A stretch of DNA of 64,000 nt from Terebella lapidaria (taxonomy: Eukaryota; Annelida; Polychaeta; Terebellida; Terebellidae), in the NCBI GenBank assembly GCA_949152475.1, contig OX424566.1, forward strand, positions 15,523,177-15,587,176, written 5' to 3'. The notes below the pieces were generated by a model, which made no database searches, was not told the origin of the DNA, and saw nothing but the letters and a program-made list of their open reading frames with translations. Position numbers and translations under genes: made by a program. Positions within the stretch are counted from its first letter, which is position 1, and each line of letters opens with the position of its first letter. This document shows, piece after piece, positions 28,201 through 39,223 of the stretch.

Positions 28201-31200
28201 TGCCTTGAAAACCGGGTCATTATATCCCAGCACTGCGTTCTTTCAGGTGAATATACACTCGTCCAGAAGTCTGGCCTAAAAAATATATGAGGCGATGTTT
28301 AACAACAGTTTCCCTTTAAATTGCCTAAGTGAGGTGAACGCTCGCTGATTGGCTGAGGGAATTACTGTACACTGCCCTTAATATATAGGCGTTTCTGAGA
28401 TATATGAATTATATTTTGTCAGTAGGTAGTCTTATATGTATGTAATTGTGAAACGAAATATAAACCTGATATCCCGATTCAATTCTCTGTTTCAGCCCAT
28501 TTAATACATATGCTACATGTGCTGGGATTTGCCCGTCTGCCAAATTCTTAGAATTGAAATTGTTGAAAACTCATTGAGTTTTCATGCAAAAGCCTTGAAA
28601 ATTTCAGGATGAGTATAGAATATAAGTGCAATTAGCATCAAGACCCAATCGTTGGTATAATTCAATGGCAGTTTCGATTATTTAGTAAAGTAAGATTAAA
28701 GAAAACCGTGAATTTATCACACTAAAAACGGAAAATTATCTATAGAACCCATGTGAAACGTAACAAACCACTAATAATTTATTTGGAAAGTCAAGAATAT
28801 CAAGGGGTTATTATTTGCATGCAACCTTGTGTCTCTAGAATGATGTCAGGGTCAGGGGGGCTGCTTATGATAAGCGTGAGCTCGGCATAGGGCCGACCTC
28901 AATTCTTGTGATCTGGTCCGGTGGTCAAAATTTCCTAGTCCCTGACACCTGTAGAAGGGTGAGCTATTGAAATGCATCAGTATCATTAATATTGTGCAAA
29001 CAAATTGTAATTCAAGTCATAATTTAGCCGCTGAGGATAGTTAGAACATTTTTGTATGCCGACCGACCATGTGATTTATGTGTATTCCACAATTTTCTCC
29101 TTAACCACACAAAACACGGCAAATGAACATTGAATTAGGTCGGGAACCTTCAACTGTTACCTAGTCAAACAAATTATGACATTTTTTGCGCTCCCAGGCC
29201 ACGCAGAGTGAAAATTGTGTAATCAGTTAAGGCTACTGTATATTAATTATATTGGCCATTCAACTCAATGTTAAATTATCTTACTTTGACGGTCCATAAC
29301 ACCTTCCTAAAAAAAAATCCCAGCCTAACCACTATGCTAGTTTTATCCCTCAACGTATTGGGCATCACGTGGTAAGCATGAATATATTTGACGACACATG
29401 GGATTTTTCGCTATTCTGCCTTGAATGGACCCGGGGTGAAAATACCCAAAATTATGGGTACTGATGCCCATGCAAAACCCCTTTGATTCCCCAGCTCCTG
29501 AGAAGAACGCCAACAAGATACTGCCTTGAAAACCGGGTCATTATATCCCAGCACTGCGTTCTTTCAGGTGAATATACACTCGTCCAGAAGTCTGGCCTAA
29601 AAAATATATGAGGCGATGTTTAACAACAGTTTCCCTTTAAATTGCCTAAGTGAGGTGAACGCTCGCTGATTGGCTGAGGGAATTACTGTACACTGCCCTT
29701 AATATATAGGCGTTTCTGAGATATATGAATTATATTTTGTCAGTAGGTAGTCTTATATGTATGTAATTGTGAAACGAAATATAAACCTGATATCCCGATT
29801 CAATTCTCTGTTTCAGCCCATTTAATACATATGCTACATGTGCTGGGATTTGCCCGTCTGCCAAATTCTTAGAATTGAAATTGTTGAAAACTCATTGAGT
29901 TTTCATGCAAAAGCCTTGAAAATTTCAGGATGAGTATAGAATATAAGTGCAATTAGCATCAAGACCCAATCGTTGGTATAATTCAATGGCAGTTTCGATT
30001 ATTTAGTAAAGTAAGATTAAAGAAAACCGTGAATTTATCACACTAAAAACGGAAAATTATCTATAGAACCCATGTGAAACGTAACAAACCACTAATAATT
30101 TATTTGGAAAGTCAAGAATATCAAGGGGTTATTATTTGCATGCAACCTTGTGTCTCTAGAATGATGTCAGGGTCAGGGGGGCTGCTTATGATAAGCGTGA
30201 GCTCGGCATAGGGCCGACCTCAATTCTTGTGATCTGGTCCGGTGGTCAAAATTTCCTAGTCCCTGACACCTGTAGAAGGGTGAGCTATTGAAATGCATCA
30301 GTATCATTAATATTGTGCAAACAAATTGTAATTCAAGTCATAATTTAGCCGCTGAGGATAGTTAGAACATTTTTGTATGCCGACCGACCATGTGATTTAT
30401 GTGTATTCCACAATTTTCTCCTTAACCACACAAAACACGGCAAATGAACATTGAATTAGGTCGGGAACCTTCAACTGTTACCTAGTCAAACAAATTATGA
30501 CATTTTTTGCGCTCCCAGGCCACGCAGAGTGAAAATTGTGTAATCAGTTAAGGCTACTGTATATTAATTATATTGGCCATTCAACTCAATGTTAAATTAT
30601 CTTACTTTGACGGTCCATAACACCTTCCTAAAAAAAAATCCCAGCCTAACCACTATGCTAGTTTTATCCCTCAACGTATTGGGCATCACGTGGTAAGCAT
30701 GAATATATTTGACGACACATGGGATTTTTCGCTATTCTGCCTTGAATGGACCCGGGGTGAAAATACCCAAAATTATGGGTACTGATGCCCATGCAAAACC
30801 CCTTTGATTCCCCAGCTCCTGAGAAGAACGCCAACAAGATACTGCCTTGAAAACCGGGTCATTATATCCCAGCACTGCGTTCTTTCAGGTGAATATACAC
30901 TCGTCCAGAAGTCTGGCCTAAAAAATATATGAGGCGATGTTTAACAACAGTTTCCCTTTAAATTGCCTAAGTGAGGTGAACGCTCGCTGATTGGCTGAGG
31001 GAATTACTGTACACTGCCCTTAATATATAGGCGTTTCTGAGATATATGAATTATATTTTGTCAGTAGGTAGTCTTATATGTATGTAATTGTGAAACGAAA
31101 TATAAACCTGATATCCCGATTCAATTCTCTGTTTCAGCCCATTTAATACATATGCTACATGTGCTGGGATTTGCCCGTCTGCCAAATTCTTAGAATTGAA

Positions 31201-32340
31201 ATTGTTGAAAACTCATTGAGTTTTCATGCAAAAGCCTTGAAAATTTCAGGATGAGTATAGAATATAAGTGCAATTAGCATCAAGACCCAATCGTTGGTAT
31301 AATTCAATGGCAGTTTCGATTATTTAGTAAAGTAAGATTAAAGAAAACCGTGAATTTATCACACTAAAAACGGAAAATTATCTATAGAACCCATGGGAAA
31401 CGTAACAAACCACTAATAATTTATTTGGAAAGTCAAGAATATCAAGGGGTTATTATTTGCATGCAACCTTGTGTCTCTAGAATGATGTCAGGGTCAGGGG
31501 GGCTGCTTATGATAAGCGTGAGCTCGGCATAGGGCCGACCTCAATTCTTGTGATCTGGTCCGGTGGTCAAAATTTCCTAGTCCCTGACACCTGTAGAAGG
31601 GTGAGCTATTGAAATGCATCAGTATCATTAATATTGTGCAAACAAATTGTAATTCAAGTCATAATTTAGCCGCTGAGGATAGTTAGAACATTTTTGTATG
31701 CCGACCGACCATGTGATTTATGTGTATTCCACAATTTTCTCCTTAACCACACAAAACACGGCAAATGAACATTGAATTAGGTCGGGAACCTTCAACTGTT
31801 ACCTAGTCAAACAAATTATGACATTTTTTGCGCTCCCAGGCCACGCAGAGTGAAAATTGTGTAATCAGTTAAGGCTACTGTATATTAATTATATTGGCCA
31901 TTCAACTCAATGTTAAATTATCTTACTTTGACGGTCCATAACACCTTCCTAAAAAAAAATCCCAGCCTAACCACTATGCTAGTTTTATCCCTCAACGTAT
32001 TGGGCATCACGTGGTAAGCATGAATATATTTGACGACACATGGGATTTTTCGCTATTCTGCCTTGAATGGACCCGGGGTGAAAATACCCAAAATTATGGG
32101 TACTGATGCCCATGCAAAACCCCTTTGATTCCCCAGCTCCTGAGAAGAACGCCAACAAGATACTGCCTTGAAAACCGGGTCATTATATCCCAGCACTGCG
32201 TTCTTTCAGGTGAATATACACTCGTCCAGAAGTCTGGCCTAAAAAATATATGAGGCGATGTTTAACAACAGTTTCCCTTTAAATTGCCTAAGTGAGGTGA
32301 ACGCTCGCTGATTGGCTGAGGGAATTACTGTACACTGCCC

Positions 32341-32514
32341 TATAGACACTACATGTATGTGCATTGCGGCCAACGAGAAAATGAGTAGGACTAAATGTTC
32401 CATGGGGATTTTGTGTGCGTATAGATATTATTCAATTATAATTCGCAGTGTGTATGTTGACGATATGCCAACAATTACTCAATGATCATGATGATATGCC
32501 CCCAGTTCTGGATA
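32341..32514. other. Unique flank of the satellite
   Basis: The sequence changes abruptly from satellite to unrelated AT-rich DNA after the shared tetranucleotide at 32337-32340. No gene or repeat is recognised here. Confidence 0.6.
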
Positions 32515-32772
32515 ATAGATTATTATCTGCTTATTGGAAGACAGAAACCCGGGATCGGGAAATCCCCTAGACTCTTTCCGATAAATCCCAAGGGATCTTT
32601 CATGTGCCAGATACCATAGACAATATCTGACACCACCCGGCCTTTGTTTTTGCCACCAGTCGGGCTGCACTGGTGTGGGAGGTTTTCAGGCACAAGTGGC
32701 GCTGAGCGGACTCGAACCCACGACCTGTAGATCATGGGCCGAGCGCTCTGCCATTGCACCATCCCGGCACCC
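32515..32772 (-). mobile_element. tRNA-derived SINE
   Basis: The minus strand carries a tRNA-like head with an A-box-like stretch (complement of 32750-32761) and a perfect B box GGTTCGAGTCC (complement of 32708-32718). These are the RNA polymerase III internal promoter elements of tRNA-derived SINEs. The head is followed by a non-tRNA body with GGCACATGAAAGATCCC, a motif type I associate from memory with central domains of invertebrate SINEs. The tRNA arms pair poorly (T-stem mismatches), so it is not a functional tRNA. Ends are approximate, and no target duplication was found. A C-tract abuts the head. Confidence 0.65.
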
Positions 32773-32776
32773 CCTA

Positions 32777-32790
32777 CCCCCCCCCCCCCC
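32777..32790. repeat. Poly-C tract (14)
   Basis: An uninterrupted run of 14 C lies directly upstream of the SINE head. Similar C runs occur at 37713-37730 and 50679-50694. Confidence 0.9.
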
Positions 32791-33043
32791 ATTACCATCG
32801 ACACATACCGCAGAAATGGTTTTATACCACTCGGCCGATACAGCCGACTCCCTCTGCCTCCGGCCCTTGTCGTGTGAGGCCTGTCTCGCGACAGTGCATA
32901 GACCTACATACATGCGGATCAAAACAAACAACGCATGGTTCTGTGATTTTTCTTTAGGTTTATCCATGGCGGAAGATCGTGGGCGTTATCAAACTACTTT
33001 TTACACGGTCGTTCACCTATTTATAGCATATTTACAGCTTTAA

Positions 33044-34123
33044 AGCTGCTGCCTTCGAATGTATGCAATATTTTCTTCAAAACCATTTTTTTTGTCAGAC
33101 ACATCTAAAGGAATATAATATTAGGTGTGTTCAATGATTTTGACGATTACAGTCCGTCCGAGTTGTCTTTTCATCCGTTTTAGTGCCCATTTTGTACCGG
33201 TTTTGTAAATAAACAAACGAAATGTATCCATCAAACCCGAATGTAAACAAATGCTCAAATCGAGCTTGAAAGTCCACATCGAGTACTCTTCCAGTTCGCA
33301 TGTGCATATATACGGTAATTGTGAGAAAATAATCAGTGATATACCATGATATGCGTGGAATTGTTAGTCTATCTCACACTTCTATGCTTTGTTTACATAT
33401 GCGTTTGATGGATACAGTTCCTGTATTTACGCGATAACCGCCTGTTCAAATGAGCAAAATTTCCCTGAGAACTGATTATTTTCATTACATTTGATGCGAG
33501 TATGTTTCATTCAGTTAGTTTAGCATGTTAAAGCTGCTGCCTTCGAACGTATGCCATAATTTTTTCAAAAACAATTTTTGGGTAAACACATCTAACGCAA
33601 TATAACAAAGGTGTCCTCAATGATTTTGACGATTACCGTCCGTCCGAGTTGTCTTTTCATCCGTTTTAGTGCCCTTTTTGTACCGGTTTTGTAAATAAGC
33701 AAACGAAGTGTATCCATCAAAGCCGAATGTAGACAAATACTCAAATCGCGCTTAAAAGTCCACATCGAGTACATTTTCCAGTTCATATGTGCATATATAG
33801 TGTACTTGAGTGAAAATAATCAGTGATATACCATGATGTGCGTGGAATTGTCAGTCTATCTCATACTTCTATGCTTTGTTTACATCTGCGTGTGATGGAT
33901 ACAGTTCCTGTATTTATGCGAGAACCGCCTGTTCAAATGAGCTAAATTTTCCTGAGGACTGGTTATTTTCATTACATTTGATGTGAGTATGTTTCATTCA
34001 GTCAGATTAGCATGTTTAATTTGAAATATAATTTTCAAAAAAATATTGATTGGTTTCGAAGGCAGCTGCTTTAAGTATGAAATATAGTTTTCAAAAAATT
34101 ATGACTGGTTTCTGGCAGCTGCT
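33044..34123 (+). mobile_element. TTAA-flanked foldback MITE, outer copy of nested pair A
   Basis: It begins AGCTGCTGCCTTCGAA after TTAA (33040-33043). It ends with the matching inverted terminus GGCAGCTGCT before TTAA (34124-34127). TTAA duplications are typical of piggyBac- and Kolobok-type elements. The body has no coding frame and contains an internal imperfect palindrome (TGTATCCATCAAAC near 33223, inverse near 33410). The element is interrupted at an internal TTAA by a second copy (33532-34070) in the same orientation. Its right terminus resumes at 34075. It is non-autonomous. Confidence 0.75.
33532..34070 (+). mobile_element. TTAA-flanked foldback MITE, nested copy of pair A
   Basis: This is a complete 539-bp copy flanked by TTAA at 33528-33531 and 34071-34074. 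It is inserted in the outer element just after the shared TAGCATG motif. Both terminal inverted repeats are present (AGCTGCTGCCTTCGAA and its inverse). It is the best single reference copy of this family in the window. Confidence 0.8.
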
Positions 34124-34127
34124 TTAA

Positions 34128-34929
34128 ATCTGTTCCCGAGGCTACTATAAAACCCGTAGCATTTTGGCTTGTGATGTGGTACTTATGCACTTGTTATACA
34201 TCTATTCCATGGGTTTGCTTCGGATAAATGAATTTGTTGTTGGGCAATTGTATAATAATTCCATCAGGTGCACAGTATAAACAATTACATTTCACACAAT
34301 GTCTGTCCCTGATGACGCCAGTGTGTCTTTGGATAAATTATTTGGTAAGGTTTTGTTTCTATTGCAAAATGGTGTATTTTACGTTTGCTATTGGCGTCAT
34401 CCAAATCTAGCTGTATTGGTGGTAATTGTCCGGGCTACCAAAAACGCACTAATTTCAGCTGGTTCCGTTTTGCGAGGTCTCCCGCAGTGACGGGCAGGGA
34501 GTGATTCCACGGTGGACATACGTTGCGCGCTATTGTGCGGGCTTCGCCCACAATGTCAGATGTCAGGGATGTTTGTGTGGTTCAGCGGGGGTCGCAAATA
34601 TTGTCACTCTGTTTGCCCAGGCAGTGATTTTTTGCACGCGCTGATATAACGCTGATGTAATAGAATCATATTAGAATCGCACTTAGAATAGGATATAGGC
34701 ATATGCGCATAAAAAAACCTGGAGTGAAGACTCGATCACTGGGGAATAATAGGCGAGATATCAATTTAATTCATAAATAAAAAAAAAACAGCAAAACATT
34801 TCCTCCGGACATATTCTTAACACTTTCCATTCCTACTATTCTGTAGCTTGTAGATTGATACGTACATCGATAAATTGCCTCCATGGAAAAATAAATAGCC
34901 CAAGGGCTAGATAGGTTACAATTTTGGCT
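34128..34929. other. Intergenic DNA with a diverged repeat shared with gene 1
   Basis: About 34235-34400 is recognisably similar to 41340-41525 in a gene 1 intron. They share TGTTGTTGG, CAATTGTATA, CCTGATGAC and a common right part. It may be a dispersed repeat or a relic of an older receptor copy. At 34898-34920 is one member of a repeat with the palindrome AGCCCAAGGGCTA. Nothing else is recognised. Confidence 0.45.
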
Positions 34930-34933
34930 TTAA

Positions 34934-35938
34934 AGCAGCTGCCTTCGAAACCAGTCATTTTTTTAAAAAACTATATTTCATATTGAAGCTGCTGCCTTCG
35001 AATATATGCAATTTTTTTTTTCAAAACCAATTTTTTGTTAAACACATCTAATGCAATATAACAAAAGGTGTGCTCAATGATTTTGACGATTACAGTCCAT
35101 CCGAGTTGCCTTTTCATCCGTTTTAGTGCCCATTTTGTACTGGTTTTGTAAATAAACAAACGAAGTCCACATCGAGTACATTTTTCAGTTCGTATGTGCA
35201 TATATAGTGTACCGTAGTTATGAGAATATAATCAGTGATATACCATGATGTGCATGGAATTGTCAGTCTATCTCGCATTTCTATGCTTTATTTACATCTG
35301 CGTGTGATGGATACAGTTCCTGTATTTACGCGAGAACCGCCTATTCAAATGAGCAAAATTTCCCCGAGGACTGGTTATTTTCATTACATTTGATGTGAGT
35401 ATGTTTCATTCAGTTAGTTTAGCATGTTTAATATGAAATATAGTTTTTAAAAACTGTTGACTGGTTTCGAAGACAGCTGCTTTGAACATGCTAAATTAAC
35501 TGAATGAGACATACCCACATCAAATGTAATGACTATAACTAGTTTTTATCTAGTTTTGCTCATTTGAACAGGCGGTTCTCACGTAGATGGAGGAATTGTA
35601 TCCATCACACGAAGATGTAAACAGACCATAGAAGTGCAAGATGGACTGACAATTCCACGTATATCATGGTATATCACTGATTATTTTCTCATAGCTACAC
35701 TATATATGCACATACGAACTGGAAAATGTACTGGATGTGGACCTTAAAACGTGATTTGGACATTTGTTTACATTCGGGTTTGATGGATACACTTTGATTA
35801 TTTATATACAATACCGGTACAATATTTGTACAAAATGTGTATTAAAACGGATGAAATGAGAACTCGGACAATTGTATTCGATGATTTCGAGCATACCTTT
35901 TTTGAAAATAATATTGAATACATTCGAAGGCAGTAGCT
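34934..35938 (-). mobile_element. TTAA-flanked foldback MITE, outer copy of nested pair B
   Basis: Same family as the elements at 33-34 kb but in reverse orientation. It is flanked by TTAA at 34930-34933 and 35939-35942. Its terminus (34934-34982) is separated from the body (35486-35938) by a forward copy at 34987-35481. The two copies therefore form an inverted arrangement of about 1 kb. Confidence 0.75.
34987..35481 (+). mobile_element. TTAA-type foldback MITE, nested copy of pair B
   Basis: This 495-bp copy is flanked on both sides by TTGA (34983-34986, 35482-35485), which looks like a mutated TTAA. It is inserted at the same internal site of its host element as the nested copy of pair A, but in the opposite relative orientation. 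Confidence 0.75.
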
Positions 35939-35942
35939 TTAA

Positions 35943-36274
35943 CATCAACATGAACGAAATTTGCATGAAAATTTGCATGGATTTTTTCCCTACCAATCGG
36001 CAGTACTGGGTTGATATCTCTAATTACATGTACGTTATAATTAGTTAATAAAGTCATCAGTTCCCGTCCTCATATGACACATGTTATATAATACCCATGA
36101 TAATAAATATACAAATTCGTCACAAGACGTCTGTCTAGCAGTTGTGAATCAGATGTTATGGTCTAGTGTGCAATATTGCCATTGTAATTTTTTTATACAT
36201 TGAAGATCACTGAGTGCTATATAATGTAGAATATGTTGACATCAATAAAGCCATGCATATAATATGGCAACTGC
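35943..36274. other. Intergenic, nothing recognised
   Basis: AT-rich sequence with no open frame of note and no recognised repeat. Confidence 0.5.
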
Positions 36275-36940
36275 TCCATCGAAAAATTGGGGGTCACGAC
36301 ATTAATTGGTAATTTTACAGCGAATTTTCAGTGCATGCCTGCGCTCCTAACTCGACGATACACAATCCAATCTATCTGAAATTTATAGGGCTGAAGCGCT
36401 ATGGTAATGGCTCGGTCCCCCACAAATTTTGTCATTATCGGATGGAACACGTTGCCATGGCAACGGAAAAAGTGAAAATCACATAATTGTCTATAACTCC
36501 GGTTCTACTTAATATTAATTTTTCCAATTGTTCTTGTGTTTATCTCTGACAAATTCCCGATCGTATGGTGTACGGCCGATGGTAGTACGACGAAAACTCT
36601 TCATTATCGCCCAATTTCGAAAAATTGGGGGTCACATTTTTATGACTTTGGGTGTTCTGAGATTCAAGACCATGACATGTTGCGGAGCCATTTTCAATCG
36701 TTTTGAACCGTTTTTGTTCAGGAGACGTGCCTTGATAATAGAAACAACACAGCACAATATTGAGCGACAAGGTCAAGGTCACACAAAAGGTCAAAATCGA
36801 AAAGTCGCCATAGCTCAGCTTATATTCAGTGTTCATTTCCCTCATTAATTTTGTATTTTTCGATGGTCAATTCCATATCGTTTGCTATATGATCGATGGT
36901 CGTACAATCCAAATTCCCTTTTATTGCCCAAGGTTGACAA
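36275..36940. repeat. Degenerate tandem repeat, about 335 bp x 2
   Basis: AAAAATTGGGGGTCAC occurs at about 36281 and 36620. The following segments align loosely: GATGGTAGTACGAC then TTATCGCCCAA in one, GATGGTCGTACAAT then TTATTGCCCAA in the other. Open frames on both strands across 36540-36848 overlap each other and have no protein features, so I do not call a gene. Boundaries are approximate. Confidence 0.5.
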
Positions 36941-36947
36941 TGTTTAA

Positions 36948-38435
36948 AGGCCCAGTCCCATATGAGGCCGGTGTACTGCGACAATACACGGTGAAGCACG
37001 GCAGGTGGGCCTCCAAGATCGGGGTGCTCCGGCATTGACCGGCATGTCTTTTTCCACGAAAATCATCCCGTTTCACCCCGGTGTGTATTGAAGCCGACGG
37101 TAGGACGGCACATCACGGCAAATCAAGGTGTAGCCCCGGTGGTAGCCGTCACCAACACGATGTCAACACGGCGAATGCAGATGTACCCCGGAGGTCATCC
37201 CGGAGCACCATTCAGTATCCCGGACCATGCCGGCGTCAACACGACACTTCACGGTGACAAGCACGTTGCATCCCGGCGTATGACGGCCAATGCCGGAGCA
37301 ACACGGTTGTAGCCGGTAGTAACACGATGTCCACATGGTGAATGCCGTTGTATCACGACTGAGCCCCGGTAGAGCCCCGGCGTTTCATGGCCTTGATTTT
37401 GTGTTGTAATTAAATACAGATCATGTCTTTGGTTATATTCATAATGAATATTTGAACGCCTGGTAAAGTTTTTTTTAATTTGGAAATTAAATTTGTTTCA
37501 CTGCAATAAAATGGTATTACGAATTAGAAGAAAGTATTCCGAAATGATTAGGAAAATAAGAATGTCAATATGAAGGTCCATATAGTAACTGATTTGAAAT
37601 TATTATTCGCATTTTGCGGTAGTAGCAAAACCTCAACATTATATTCCCGTAAAAGAAAACTGCGGGTCTGTTTCCTCTTGGTATTAGTGCCTACATAACA
37701 ATATTAGCTCCTCCCCCCCCCCCCCCCCCCATGTACCCTACCTTGGAGTTTTTGAATTACGCAAGTTTCGCATGTGCGTATGCCGGAGTTATTTACTGGT
37801 AAATGGGGGTAATAGTGCCACTGTTTTTTTTTAAAATACAAAGTGCTAGTGTTAAAGTTGAAGTGGGGGTACAGTCATAACGGAAATTGTCTTGATTTTG
37901 GCATGTAAATGCAACGCATGGATTAAGCAGTTTTTACACAATGTCGATATCTCAATTTTCCCCGCCAAAATTGACACCTAATTAAGTATTTTAATGAGTA
38001 TTCATGACGTCACACCAGCACTGTAAGATAATTAGTAACATATAATACGTGATATTTGACCTTTTATTTACATTTTGAGTATTAATAACTATTTCGTCAC
38101 ATTTGTCATTAAGAATAATCAGAATTTAATTACCTGATTACTTCACCAAGTGGACAACGTCCGAAATATTGCCTTAGCAACCGCATCACGGCGTTCACAC
38201 GGAGCATGCCAGAAAGAGTCACAGAGCCGGTGCCTCCCGGATGTTTTTGACAGTCCAAAAACTCCGGGCTCGACTGACGGTCACCTACGGTGCACCATTT
38301 TCAATCCCGGAACATCTCGTCACATTGCAACTCGTCCCGACGTCAACACGGCGTCAACACGGTGCAGAGGCCGTTCAACCCCGGTATTTCTCCGGGATGC
38401 ACCTTGCTCCACCGGCACCTATATGGGACTGTAGC
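36948..38435. mobile_element. 1.49-kb non-autonomous TTAA transposon with GC-rich ends
   Basis: The ends are inverted: AGGCCCAGTCCCATAT at the left, and ATATGGGACTGTAGC at the right reads GCTACAGTCCCATAT in reverse. TTAA flanks both ends (36944-36947, 38436-38439), the signature of piggyBac/Kolobok-type transposition. Both ends (about 300-450 bp) are GC-rich and built from degenerate short motifs such as TCAACACGGCG and CCCCGG. The middle (about 37400-38150) is AT-rich with an 18-C tract, and may be a later insertion or a different module. No transposase frame is visible. Open frames in the GC-rich ends look like by-products of motif repetition. Confidence 0.7.
37713..37730. repeat. Poly-C tract (18)
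   Basis: A run of 18 C inside the AT-rich middle of the 1.49-kb TTAA element. Confidence 0.9.
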
Positions 38436-38439
38436 TTAA

Positions 38440-38969
38440 GGGTCATCAGCTTTGATTTTAGTAACTAAATCTGAAGGGGCGAGGGTATGCAATCTCTGAT
38501 TGTCTCGTATTGTATCTGTGTGGCTATCCAGACTTCAAACTTTCACACTTCGGCCGTTCACAGCCAAATGGTATGGTCCCAGTCAGAAGACACTCATATT
38601 TGTGCTTCGGTCTATGTTATTCGAGCCTATTGAAGTGTGTTGCCTATGTCGATAATGTATCGGTTCGACGTCAGAATCAAGAATGCAAATGTGTGGTAAT
38701 AATGTTTCGCGATGCAGCTGAATCCAGTGCAATGTGCTGAAGCTATACATGTGGCTATAATTACCCACAACTAAAAAGAGAAACAATGCCCTGTAGTGTC
38801 ATCACTCAACATATATTTTATCCACTGAGCTTGAGAGAAAAGGAAGCTACTGAACACTAAGCGAGTGTGATAATGTTCACAGATCGTTTAATGATGAGAA
38901 CATGAACTTTAATAACGAATAGGATCAATTTACATATTGAGGATCTGAATACTGCTGTCCATTCAATAT
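38440..38969. other. Downstream flank of receptor gene 1
   Basis: Unique sequence between the TTAA element and the inferred 3' end of gene 1. Short open frames exist on both strands but show no protein features. Nothing further is recognised. Confidence 0.5.
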
Positions 38970-38975
38970 TTTATT
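38970..38975 (-). terminator. Polyadenylation signal AATAAA of receptor gene 1
   Basis: The minus strand reads AATAAA about 250 bases after the gene 1 stop codon (39224-39226). It is the first clear canonical signal in the right place, giving a 3' UTR of roughly 270 bases. Confidence 0.6.
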
Positions 38976-39223
38976 CATGCCGCCTCACCCAAAAGCTCAC
39001 TCAAATCTAAAATAATATCATAACACATTCTCGTGCAACATGAAGTCTGTATGTAACAACTTCGTGTTGAAGCAAATATCTGTTTATAGTACATGTAGTA
39101 GGACAATATTCATGTCAACGTTTATACAAAGATTATACAAACAAAAAGCATGAACGTGTACATTTTGTTCGTTCTGTATCCAATATTTGGCTTTGCATCG
39201 TATCGCGATGCGACACAGCTGGG

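Larger units (their letters stand above)
1..32340 (+). repeat. Satellite array, 1,321-bp monomer, about 24.5 copies
   Basis: Direct reading shows head-to-tail copies starting at 1, 1322, 2643, 3964, 5285, 6606, 7927, 9248, 10569, 11890, 13211, 14532, 15853, 17174, 18495, 19816, 21137, 22458, 23780, 25101, 26422, 27743, 29064, 30385 and 31706. The last is a 635-bp partial. Copy 18 is one base longer because its A-run has ten A instead of nine. Copies differ at only a handful of sites, so identity is well above 99 percent. The monomer is AT-rich and has stops in all frames. I found no match by eye to 5S, U1, U2, U4, U6 or histone sequence. The array continues beyond the left edge, so copy 1 begins at an arbitrary phase. 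Such uniformity implies recent expansion or ongoing homogenisation. Copy number in an assembly may be inaccurate. Confidence 0.98.

Noticed and set aside
32695-32772. Functional tRNA gene
   Set aside because: The B box is perfect, but stems have several mismatches and a SINE body follows directly.
32675-33043. 122-codon plus-strand frame and overlapping minus-strand frames
   Set aside because: They lie over the SINE and C-tract, overlap each other on both strands and show no protein features.
36540-36848. Open frames on both strands of about 100 codons
   Set aside because: They lie in the degenerate tandem repeat, with no conserved features.
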